Source of the DNA: Vanilla planifolia
Lineage: Eukaryota > Streptophyta > Magnoliopsida > Asparagales > Orchidaceae
Assembly (NCBI GenBank): GCA_023846275.1
Contig: JAIUJO010000072.1
Location: forward strand, 1,943,599 to 2,007,598
DNA: 64,000 nucleotides
Reading direction: 5' to 3'
Made by a program: the position numbers and the translations under genes. Of the stretch, positions 27,892-39,353 are shown piece by piece (position 1 is the stretch's first letter; the number at the start of each line of letters is the position of its first letter). Under the pieces are notes generated by a model. That model was not told the DNA's origin. It searched no databases and was given only the letters and a program-made list of their open reading frames with translations.

Positions 27892-29177
27892 TATTATATT
27901 GCATTGGTGTACTTTATCTCATTTTAGAATCAATATATACATCATTATTTTTTCAAAACAAAGAATTATTATTATTTATGTTTATTTAACTTTAAAATTT
28001 GTATTAACTCTAAGTTAAGCCCGATCAAGTTGAAATAAAGATTGTATGTCTTTATAAGGCATTTCAATTTGTACATAACTTCATGATCAAGAATGTTACA
28101 TTCAACCTCCTTTGTATTTTAGAAATAAACTTTCTCATATGATTAATCTATTTTCTTCAAACATCTTACTTCGATTTTATTATATTACTGTTTCTAAATG
28201 TCCTCTCTCAAGAGACACACTTTGCTTTGATTTGGTTATTTTACATTCTTAAATTTATCTCATTTCAACATAATATTTAATTATTTAACATTAAGTTGAT
28301 ATTTTTTGTTATTTAAGCTAATTTTTTTGTAAAATGAAGTAATTACAATTTTTGTTTTATCGAGATTATTTGACTTTCTTAAATGAACTTTATCTAATTA
28401 AATATCTATTTATAATTTTTAAAATATTAAATTTTAACGCATTTTTATTCATACTTGATTTCATATTCAAGAATATTACACTCGATCCCTTTAATACCTT
28501 ATAATGTAATCTCCTAGAAAATTTATCTCATTTCTTTGAACATTTTTATTTATGTTGCTTTGTAACTCCAAATGTCCTCATGTGTGATGTTCACATTTCT
28601 TTTATTTAGTTATAATGTATCAAATGGGTTTGTCTCATTCAACTTTAGATTAAATGTACTAAATATTAAAAAAACAATTTATAATTATTTATGCTTATAC
28701 AAATTTATATTTTTAAATAATTTTAAGTGATAGTGGATGAAGGCAAAACAATCGTCATTGATCTCATCTTGATGAGCTATATTTAATTAAATATTCATTT
28801 TTATATTTTCAAATATTTTACCTTTTGGGATATGAAGGCATTAAGAGATATATGTATTCACATCGTATTTGAAGATTGATTATATTACACTTAATCTTCT
28901 CAGTATCTTGGAATTCAACTTATACAATTTTTATTATTTGTTCAAATTTATCATTTTGATTTGGTCATATTACTATGAAACTCTATTTCTCATCCCTTTT
29001 GTCATTTACAATATTTTTATTTTGTTAGATAACATTGCCTTAATTTATCTTATTTTAGTTTTAGTACATAAATTCTTTTTATTAAAGTAATACATCAATA
29101 TTATTTAAGCTTATTTTTTGTCATAATTAGTGGAAAATTGAAAGGAGGTCTTATAGAGATGAAACTATCACCAACAG
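27892..29177 (-). repeat. Satellite array, reverse block R2 (left of the LTR)
   Basis: Reverse-sense monomers start with ATATTGCATTGG...CTTTATCTCATTTTAG at about 27895 and continue to GGTCTTATAGAGATGAAAC at 29150-29167. The next bases, TATCACCAACAG, still fit the monomer spacing, so the satellite runs up to and includes the AACAG target site at 29173-29177. Confidence 0.85.
29173..29177. repeat. Target-site duplication, left copy (AACAG)
   Basis: AACAG immediately precedes the LTR terminus TGATGCC and is repeated exactly at 30634-30638, after the other terminus. Confidence 0.88.
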
Positions 29178-29883
29178 TGATGCCGGACGGATTACAATAA
29201 TTTGAGCAATACAGAAATTACATCCACACACCAGAAATAAAGTAAACTTGAAAGGTAAAAATGTGAAAATTCGAAAAGAAATAACAAGCAAGAGACACCC
29301 GTCCAAGGCAATCTTAGCCAAGAGGGGGACCGTGAGCAACACAGAGGTCGCTCCGTAGGCTAGGTGGTCCGCAACACCTCGACGGCACAGACGCGGGGTA
29401 CTCCGATAAGGGTTTAAATACCGAGCGAGATAAATTTTGAAAAGTGGAATGGTCGCACCGGCGCAGTTGAAAGGTACAAAGATTGCGCTAAATCACCGTA
29501 AATCAGAAATTTAACAGATATTATTCGAGTAAGAACCGTTCAAGTCCGAGGGAACCCAAATCTTAAGAGAGAGAGAAGCGTCGAAATCCGGATGAAAAGG
29601 CGAATGTGACGATGAGTAGTTATGCAACGTTACCGTCGTGGTAGCGGCGGGGTATGGAGAGTATGTCAATGAAGGGACGAAGATGAAGATGGCGTCGTTG
29701 ATAAACTGGCACGGCCTCTCACCGCTTGGGCCTCGCACCCCTCCTCCCAGTACCGGAACCTCGACGAATCAGCACGCCGAAGTCTTGTTGGAATCACACC
29801 AATGACTCAACAAGTGAAAGCAAAGCACTAAAATACTTAAACAAGCTCAAATATCAACTGACCTTACATAGGGGTAGGCCTCC

Positions 29884-29892
29884 CTATTTATA
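29884..29892 (-). promoter_or_regulatory. LTR TATA box (TATAAATAG)
   Basis: On the minus strand the sequence reads CTCTATAAATAGGGAGGCC, a strong plant-type TATA box in the middle of the LTR, as expected for an RNA polymerase II LTR promoter. Transcription would start about 30 bp downstream, near 29855, and run toward lower coordinates. Whether it is active cannot be seen. Confidence 0.75.
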
Positions 29893-30114
29893 GAGAGCCT
29901 AAGGGTACATCGGTAAAACAACTTTTAGAGTTTTAAAGGAATAAAATACATGAAACTTGGAAATAAATAGGAAAATAACAAATATAAAGGCTGCATATCA
30001 ATTTCTGCCTTTTAAAACATTAAAAAAAAGGCAGGAAATAGTCAAAAGCTGATCCAGAAGCTGTTGCCAAACAGCTTTTAAGGCAAATCCAGCGGGATAG
30101 CAGCGGTTGGCGGC

Positions 30115-30162
30115 GGCGGCGAATCCGGCGGCGAATCCGGCGGCGAATCCGGCGGCGAATCC
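30115..30162. repeat. 12-bp minisatellite, four perfect copies
   Basis: Four back-to-back copies of GGCGGCGAATCC lie in the U3 part of the LTR, preceded by GGCGGC and followed by a partial copy. They account for the Ser-Pro-Pro-Asp run in the antisense open frame. Confidence 0.95.
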
Positions 30163-30633
30163 GGCGGGGACGCTGGCGCGGTCGAGTCGTGTTGTCGCGG
30201 GTCGGTTACGGGTCGGCCTGGGTCGGAGACGGGTCGGCGCGGTTCATCCAGCAGGTCGTGCGACCCGAGCCATGACACGGGTCTGAACCGGGTCGCGCCG
30301 ACCCGCCACCCGCGGGCGTGTCTCGCGCAAACCCGCGCTTGGGTCCTTCGACTCAACGGCCGACGGCGGCGAAGCGGTGGCGGACGGTCGCAGTCGGCGG
30401 CGGAAGGCGTCCGGCGGCGGCGAAAACCGGAAAAAGAGGCCTTTTGGCTAAATTTGGGTCCCCGAATCCAAAAATAATGTTCTTGAGTGTTAATTCGAGC
30501 CCGAAATGCAACTTTGGGCTCCAAATTGATCCTGTTCATGAAGAGTAACTCCCTTGGTCGTCGGGTAGTGCAGGAGCGCATCTGAACAGATGAAGTACGT
30601 CGAAAATCATGCATGGCGCTGGTGTCCCCATCA

Positions 30634-30638
30634 AACAG
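30634..30638. repeat. Target-site duplication, right copy (AACAG)
   Basis: An exact repeat of 29173-29177, directly following the terminus CCCCATCA. Satellite sequence (CCTCATCTCAATAAGC) resumes immediately. Confidence 0.88.
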
Positions 30639-33600
30639 CCTCATCTCAATAAGCTCTATCAAATTATTATTATTTTTTTAGCATTTTCAAAAACTCTTAT
30701 TTTTAATGGTTTTGACATTATTTAAAATACTTTTTAATTCTTATGATATTTAATAATCAATAATATTTTATTGTATCTCTTTAGCATTTTTCAATGCATT
30801 GTTCACCTAAAATTCAAAACATTTTTTTTCAATTTTTTAATTAAATTATTTTATATTACCATGTCACTCTAAACCTCATATTGTGTGACCTCTACTTTGC
30901 TTCAATTTGGTCAAATTATATTTCTTCAATTTAATTGAATTCAAATTATATTTCTTCAATTTATTAACATTTATGATATTTACCTTAGTAATTCACAATA
31001 ATTTCAAATGACATCCAACCGAGATAAAACAGGAGTAATTGACTAAACTCAATAAGTTTTAACAAATTGAATATCCACTTTTATATTTTGTAAAATATTT
31101 TATTGTTTAGGATTTTGACATGCTTTCTAGTACATTTAATTTGTATATAGTACAACGATTGAGGATGTTTACAGTCCATAATCTTAATATCTCAAATAGT
31201 AACTTTCTTGTGAAGTTTATCTCAATTATTTTTTTTTGGCTTTGTTCTGTTTATATTACAACATAACAATTTATCTCTACTCTTGTGGTCATTATATCAC
31301 TTAAGTTATTTTATATCACATTGGCATAATTTATTTCATTTCAATTTTAATATATATTAACTTTTTATTAAAATGATACTTTACTATTATATATGCTAAT
31401 TGTTTTAAATAATTAACAAAAACTTATAAAAAGATCTGATTAAGATGAAACAAAAGCATTAGACAAACCTTGATAAGCTATATCCAGCTAAATATTTTTT
31501 TAAAATATTTTGAAACATTTTATTTTATAAAATTTTTGCACATATTATGAGGTAATTTGATTCATAATTAGGTTGATGATTAAGGATATTACTATTAATC
31601 TCTTTAGAATCTTGTAATGAATCATTCTTTTACATTTTATCACATTTCTTAAACTATTTTATTTTGAATTATTTACATTTTTATAAATCGTTATTCTACT
31701 ACAATATGACCTTTACATTGAATTGATTTGTATTTGTTATATTGCTTCAATCTATTTCATTTTAGATTGCATAAATAATTACTTAATATAGAAAAAATTA
31801 TTATTATTTATGTCAAACTATTTCTTTTATAACTAATAATGCAAAATATGGTATAATAGAGAAGGAACAAATATTGTTGGACTCGCCTCAACAAGCTCCA
31901 TCTAATTAAATATTTAATTTATTGCTTTAAATATTTTAATTTTTATAGTTTTGAATATTTTATGAGACATTTCAATTTGTGCCAAATTTCATGATTGAGG
32001 ACGTTGCACTTGATAACCTTAGCAACTCGAAATGCATCTTTTCTCCTAAACCATTTTATTTTTTCGAACTATTTTTTTATTTGTTATATTATTATCTATC
32101 TCTAAATCTATTCTTTTGTGACCTTTACATCACATCGATTTGATCGTATTACTTTTTCTCAATTTGTCTCATTTCTATTTCCATATACATTTGTTTTGTA
32201 ATATAATAAAAATTTATTATTTGTGATGCTTATTTACTTTAATAAGTTGTAGTTAATTGAAAATAGGTTCAATTGACATGAAATAGATGACTTATACTCA
32301 TCTTTAGCCATTAAAAATTAAATAATTATTTTTTTTATTTTGAAATATTTTATTTTTAGAGTTTTGATTAGTTTTAATAGACATTTTGATTTGTACCATT
32401 TTAATGATCAAGGATTTTACACTCAATTTTCTTTGCATAATTAAATTTAGCTCTCACATTAAGTTTTTCTTATTTCTTCAAATATTTCACTTCAATTTGC
32501 CTACATTTTATGAAATCCTAATTCTCCTCTCATGTTAATAATATATTACTTTAACTTTTCTTTTATTATATTGTTTTAATTAATATCATTTCAACGTTGT
32601 TATATATTTATTGGATCAGAAAATAATAATTTATTATTATTTATGATTATTTTTTTTGTAATTCTGGAAAACTCCAAGAACAACTTTTATTGATTTGAAA
32701 GATACATGAATCGAATCATTTTAATGACATCTAAAAAATTAAATATTATTTTGTATTATTTTTTATATTTTACTTTTTATGGCTTTAATGTGATTTACTT
32801 ATCATTTTGATACCTAATTGATTTCAAGAATGAGAATGTGCACTTCATATCTTTAGTATCCCCAATTGTAGCTTTCTCTCATACTTTTCTCATTTTTTCA
32901 AAATTCTCACATTTATTTAATTATATTAATATGGAACTCTAATTCCTTTATTGTGTGACGATTATTGTTCTTTGATTTCTTTATATTTCTTCTGTTTAAT
33001 TTATCACATTTCAACTTAAATATATATTTCTTTTATTTTTAAATAATAGTTTTCTATTCTTTATTTTTTAAAAATTTGTAATATAATGTAATTCCAAACA
33101 AGGTTTTATTGAGATGAAATAAGTGTCATCTTACCTATCTTAATGAACACTATCTAATTAAATATTTGTTTTTTTAAAATGATTATTTTTTAAGGATTTG
33201 GCATACTTAATAAAGCATTCTACTTGTATCAAAGTTTATGATAGAGGGTGTCACACTCAATCTGCTTAGTATTTTGGAATGAACCTTTCTTGTACATTTT
33301 ATCTAAGTAATGAAATTCTTTGATTTGATCTTGTTACATTACTTTGAAAATCTTATTTTGTTATCATGTGTCATTTACATCACTTTGATTTAGTTCGATT
33401 AAATTATCTCAATTTATTTTATTTTAGATGCAATATTAATTAATCCATATTTGAAATAGTAAGTTATAAATATTTTTCTTCAACTTATATTATTTTAATT
33501 TTAATATATATTTACTTAGAAATAAAACAATAATTTATCATTATCTTTTCTTATTTACTTTTTTAACATGTAATAATCTGAAGGGTGTCTAATTAAGACA

Positions 33601-36600
33601 AATAACATCATTACATTAATCTTACTGGGCTTAATCTAATTAAACTTTAATGTATATTCTTTAAAATATTTCTTATTAGCACATTTTACAAGAAAATAAA
33701 TTTGTACCTAATTCTATGATCATTTATGTGTCCCTCGGTCAACATTAATAAATGTTTGCTTTCTACAAAATAATTATTTACTATTAAATATGCTTCCTTC
33801 CTTTGGTAACTCATAGTATTCTAAACAAGCTCTAATTAAGATTAAAAAAGAGTGTTGGACTCATCTCCATGTGTTCTAAATATTTTAAATAATTATTTCC
33901 CAATTTTCAAATATTTGTTATGCTTTTTACATGTTTTGTAAGACATTTTTATTTGCATCTCAGTCAAGAATTTAAGAGGATACACTATATCATTTGATTA
34001 TTTTAGAATGAATTTTTTCCACACTCATTATCTCATTTCATCAAAGTTTTCCATTTATATTATATTATATCATTTTTATGTCATTTTAGCCATAAAACAT
34101 TTTTATTATTTATAATAATAATAATTTATTATTATTAATTCTTACTAAGATTAACAACTTGTAATAATTCCAAATTATATTTTATAAAAAAATGAAATCC
34201 ATTGGTCTTAACTCACTTAGCTAAGTCCAACTAAATATTCCTTTCTTTTTTTGAAATATTATATTTTTAAAATTTTAGAATGTTTCATTAGGTAATTTTA
34301 TTTGTATTTCTATGACTATCAAAGATTTTATTGTTAATCTTATTGGCATCTTAGAATGTAGGTTTCCCATAAACTTTTTCAAAATTTCTATATTCTTTTT
34401 CTTTGATTTTGTTATATTGACATATTGCTTTAAATCTCCAATCATGTGACTTAATATTTTCATTTTGTTATTTTACAATGATTTAATTTATTTTTATTTA
34501 TGCACATATAATTTCGTAATTCATAGTATACCTAATGATGTCTGATTAAAATGAATAAAATTTTGTTAGCCACGTTTCAACAAGCTCTACATAATCTAAT
34601 ATTCAAATTTTTGTCTGTAAATATTTTTTATTTTCCAAGTATCATGAGTCATTTTGCTACTAACCAAAGTTAATGAAATAGGATCTTACATTCACTACCC
34701 TCAATACCTTGGAATGCAACTTTTTTCAACAATTTAACTTATTTCTTAAAAGCTTTCCTTTTGATTTTTGTTATTTTACTATGTAGCTTTAAATCTTCTT
34801 CAAGTAACCTTTACATTACCTCGATTTTATTTTACTATATTTCTTCTATTTAGCTTTTCCTAGGATCAATATATATTTACTTAACATTAAAATAATAATT
34901 TGTTAGTATGAATTCTTATTAATTTTTTTCAGTAAGCACTTATTGATTTCTATATTCTAAAATATTTTTTTTTCATTAATTTAGTAATCTTTATGAGGCA
35001 TTTTCATTCATACGACTTTCATGACAAAAGATCTTACAATCAATGTCATTTTTATCTTAGAGTTTAATTGTTTCCAACAACTTATCTCATTTCACCTAAT
35101 TTTTGCTTTGATTTGGTCCTATTACCAAGCTGCTATAAATCTCCTCGTGTGATCGTTACAATGCTTTCATTTGTTTAAGTTATATTACAAAACCTTATGC
35201 ATTTTATCTATAATATATATTTAACTAATAACAACATAATAATGTTTTATTTTTCTTTAGATTTGTAACTTGTAAAAATTTCAAACAAGGTGTGATCAAG
35301 ATGAAAAAAATTTTGTTGCACTCATCTCATTGAGCTCAATCCATATAAATAATCATTTCTTTATTTTTGAAAATTTTAATTTCTATAGCATTGGCTTGCT
35401 TTATGAGATATTTTAATTTGTACCATATTCGTTTATCAAGAACCTTATGCTCAATCTACTCGGTATATTGGAACTCCAAATTCAAGTATGAGCAACCTCA
35501 TTTCTCCAAACTTTTTTAGAACTAAATTCCTTTAATTTATGTCAGTACAACACTATATTTTTTCATCATCTTAAAGTAATGATTTATTATTATTCATGCT
35601 GATACACCTCTGAAAGTTATTGCAATACCAAAAGATAACTAACTAAGGTTATAAAAATATCATTGGACTATCTAAACTAACATTATCTAACTAAATATTT
35701 AAATTAAAATTTTTACTTATTTTATTTTCAATGGCTTTGGCACTCCTCACAAGTCATCTTAATTATTACCTTATCTAATGTCCAACGATTTTACATTCAA
35801 TCTCCTTTGTACATAAGAACTTAACTTTCTAGTGTAATTTTCTTTTTTCTTCAACTATTTTCTTAATCATTTGATTATGTGACTATGAAATTTTAATTCT
35901 TCAATTGTGTGACCTTTAGATCACTTTTCTTTGGATTCATTGCGTTGTTTTGATTTATCTCATTACAATTTAATCATATATTTATAATTAATGTAAAATT
36001 TTATTATTATTAATACTTATTTATTTTAGTAATTTATACTATTACAAATTAAATTCAACTTAGCTCAACGAGCTATAAACAGTTAAATTTTCAACTAATT
36101 TTTTAAATATTTAATTTTTATTTGTTTTGGATATTTAATGAGAAATTCTAATGTATACTTTATTTGATGATCAAGAATTTAACATTTGATATCTTTAGTT
36201 TATTAATTTGCATATTACCTCTATGATTTATTATATTTTTCAAATTGTTCTCTTTCATTTGGTTACACTAAAACTCCAATATTATGGCATGTACATCGTT
36301 CTTATTTGGTTGTGCCGCATTACTTCAATTTTTGTCATTTCAACATTAATCCATACCAACAAATTTATTTTTTATCATTATTTATACTTATTAACTTTGC
36401 TAAATTACAATAATTCCAAATAACATACATTCTAGAAAGAATAAGTGTCATCTTAATCATCTTTATCCGCTCTATATAATTAAATATTTATTGCTATGTT
36501 TGTAGTTATTTTCTTTTCTTTTTTATGAGATATCTTTATTTGTACTAGATTTGATGATCTATGATGATATTCGTAATCTCCTTTGTATTATAGAGTGTAA

Positions 36601-38806
36601 CTTTCTTCCATAAATTATCTTAATTCTTCAAATATTTTACTTTTAATCGATTATATCACAAATTAACTCCAAACCTCCTCTCATGTGACCCTTACATGGC
36701 ATTCATTCGTCTTATTATATTATTTAAATTATTCTCATTCTTCTTTTAATATCTTTATACAATAAATTTACAAACAAATTAATCATTATTTATGCATTTT
36801 TAATGTGATAATCAATAGTAATTCTCAGTAATGTTAGATCAAAATGAAGCAAATATTGTTGGACTTCACTTGTTGAGTTCTATAAAGTTAAATATTGATT
36901 TTCATATTTTAATATATTTTTCCTAAGATTTTAACACACTTTATGTTACATTTTGATTCGTAACTTATGTCATAATTGACAATGCTACAAATGAGCTATT
37001 TGGCATCATGGAATGTAATTTTTAATAGATTTTATCTTATTTCTTAAAAAAAAAAATTAGTTATATTATTTTATAATTTTTACAATTTTATCTTATGAAC
37101 TTCACATCACTTTTATTTTTTTCTTAACTTTAAAATAATAATTTGTTATTATTTTTCCTTATTTAATTTTGAAATTATTAGTAAGTCCAAATGGGCTTTG
37201 ATTAAGACAAAATAAAGATCGTTGCAGTCATCACAATGAGCTTTATCAAATAAAATATTTATTCATATATCTTTGAACATTTTGTTTTCTTGGTTTTTGA
37301 TAAGATTTAAGAGATATATCAAGTCAAATATAATTTGATGGTTGATGATATTTTACTATACCACCTGAGTTTCTTAGAAAGAAACTCTCCAGTAAAACTT
37401 ATCTTAATTCTTCAAAAATTTGTCTTTGACTTTGATGATATAAATATGTAATTCTAAATCGCTTCTTATGTGAACTTTACATCGCTTTAATTTGGTTTTA
37501 TTGCATTACTTTGATTCATCTTATTTCTCTTTATTATGTATTTGATTAATGCTAGAGAAATACTTTTTTATAATTTATCCATATTTCCATTAATAATTGT
37601 CATTAATTATAAATGTGTTCTTATTGAAACAAAATAAAGGTCATTAAACGTGTCTCGATGAGCTCTATTGAATTAAATATTCATATTTTATATTTTTAAA
37701 TATTTTATTTTCAAAGCTTTTTGCATTCTTTATGTGATAATTTAATTCATAGCTAATTTATTAATCAAGAATGTTGCTCTCATCATCCTCTTAGTATCTT
37801 GGAATAAAGCATTCCTATGAAATTTATCTCATTTTTTTAATTTTTTTAATTTAAATATATTACATTGTAACTCTAAATATCCTCTAGTATGTCTATACAC
37901 CACTTTGAGTTAGTTATAATACCTTGATTCAATTTTTCTCATTTAGGCATCAATACAAATTGTATTGGATAATAAAACAATATTTTTTTTGCTTAATTTT
38001 TTAATTTGATGTAATTCAACATGAAGTGTGATCGAGATGAAATAACTATCAATTTACTTATCTCAATGAGTTCTATCCAATTAAATTATATTTTTGAATT
38101 TTATAACTATTTTATTTTTATTAGTTTTGTGTATTCTTTGTGAAATATTTTGATTCATGTCTTCCTTGATAATTTATTTTACTTATGTAAATTTTTTACT
38201 TTGATTTGGAATTTTTATAGTGAAGCTCTCTTATTGTCCTCTTTTATGAATAATATTTCATTTTTATCTTGCTATATAATATTGTTCTAATTTATCTCAA
38301 TTTAACTATTTATATAGTTACTTAATAATTAAATAATATTTTATTATTTACTTTTTTAATTTAACTTCACATTTCATAGTAATTTCTGGAAAGATTAATC
38401 AAGATAAAATTAACTTTGTGGGACTCATCTAAATTAGTGTTATCAAAATTATTTTTATTTTTTATATTTTAAAATATTTTATTTTTAATGTTTTTGGCAT
38501 ATTTATAAGATATTTCAATTTTCTCTAGAATTGATGATCTACGATGTTAACTTGATCTCCTCAAAATCCTAATATAAAATTTCCTTATGCAAATTATCTC
38601 AATTTTTTACTTTAAATTTGTAATATTAGTATGAAACTAAAAATTATTTTCTCATGTGGGGCTTACACCTCTTTTATTTGGTTATTTTATTGTGCTTATA
38701 ATTTTTAACTTTATTTATTTTTAATATATTTACTAAATATCAAAATATTAATTAGTTTTTTATTTTTTTGATTAAATTTATAATTCATGGTAATTAGAAA
38801 TAAGAA
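30639..38806 (-). repeat. Satellite array, reverse block R2 (right of the LTR)
   Basis: About twenty reverse-sense monomers, continuing the block interrupted by the LTR. Recurrent landmarks are AATTCCAAATGAGGTC-like, GAGATGAAACAAATG-like, GGACTCATCTCGATGAGC-like, TTACACTTGATCTCC-like, GAATGCAACTTTCTC-like and CTCATGTGACCTTTACAT-like segments. Several monomers are deleted internally, for example around 33745 and 34910-34960. The block ends near 38806, after TTCATGGTAATTAGAAATAAG. No gene is supported; the short open frames within it are shadows. Confidence 0.85.
34120..37170 (-). repeat. Segmental duplication within the satellite, copy A
   Basis: This run of about seven to eight monomers shares monomer-specific quirks with 40715-43790 at a near-constant offset: the truncated monomer ending in GATTTCTATATTCTAAAATA (34945 and 41542, offset 6597, 26 identical bases), GATACACCTC/GATACACTTC (35601 and 42201, offset 6600), ATTATGGCAT (36281 and 42873, offset 6592) and TTCTTAACTTTAAAA (37121 and 43741, offset 6620). 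Shared deletions show that the block was copied as a unit after the monomers had diverged. Confidence 0.75.
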
Positions 38807-39353
38807 TATATTAGGGCAATTAGTATTTCAAAATCAAAGAAATGTAAAGGTCACATGAAAGGAGAATTAGAATTTCATAGTAACAAAACAAACTCAATGC
38901 AAAAACATTCAAGAAACGAGATAAATTAAATATGAAATTTACATTCTAAGATACTAAAGGTATATATTGTACCATGCTTGACTTTTTAATCAAGTAAAAC
39001 TCCAAATATCTAATTAAATATGCCAAATCTAATTGAAAACAAATTTGTAAAAATTTTAAATTAAATAATTTATTAGGTAGGGCTTATTAAGATGAGTGCA
39101 ATGATATTTCTTCAGCATCAATCAAAAATAGTTTTGAGTTTTTGTGTTTTACCATTATAAATGCATAAATAGTAATAATTATTATTTTAATATGAAATAA
39201 ATATATTTTAAGTATTAAATTTGATAAATAAAAGCAATATAATATAATAATTTCGAAATAATATGAAGGTCATTAGAGTGGAGATTTAGAGCTTCAATGA
39301 AATATAAAAAGATAAAAGTGAAACATTTGAAGAAATTAGATAAATTGTATAAA
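38807..39353 (+). repeat. Satellite array, short forward block F3
   Basis: About 1.3 forward monomers (GTAAAGGTCACATGAAAGGAG near 38833, AAGGTCATTAGAGTGGAG near 39266) lie between two reverse blocks. The left edge joins different monomer positions. The right edge at about 39353 is a fold-back. Confidence 0.82.

Larger units (their letters stand above)
29178..30633 (-). mobile_element. Solo LTR of an LTR retrotransposon, 1456 bp
   Basis: In its own (minus-strand) sense the element starts TGATGGGGACACC at 30633 and ends GTCCGGCATCA at 29178. It has canonical TG...CA ends, a 5-bp terminal inverted repeat TGATG/CATCA, and a perfect 5-bp AACAG (CTGTT) duplication on both sides. Removing it with one AACAG leaves a satellite junction with the expected 13-base spacing between GATGAAAC and CTCATCTC, so the empty site can be reconstructed exactly. 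A TATA box at 29884-29892 places U3 at about 30633-29856 and R/U5 at about 29855-29178. No second LTR, primer-binding site, polypurine tract, gag or pol is present, so internal DNA was lost, presumably by recombination between LTRs. A solo LTR does not reveal whether the family is Copia or Gypsy. The GC-rich U3 with many intact CpGs contrasts sharply with the host satellite. The long minus-strand frame at 30078-30662 is a by-product of the GC-rich U3. Confidence 0.9.

Noticed and set aside
29151..29738. Minus-strand open frames of 63 and 75 codons (29151-29342 and 29511-29738)
   Set aside because: They lie in the R/U5 part of the LTR, downstream of its TATA box, and one runs across the LTR boundary into satellite. 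LTRs are not expected to code there.
30318..30548. 76-codon plus-strand open frame
   Set aside because: Antisense shadow in the same GC-rich U3; no domain and no independent support.
30078..30662. 194-codon minus-strand open frame with Arg/Pro-rich product and an SPPD repeat
   Set aside because: It starts in satellite DNA and crosses into the U3 of the solo LTR. The repeat is the 12-bp minisatellite read in frame, and GC-rich DNA has few stops. No domain is recognisable.
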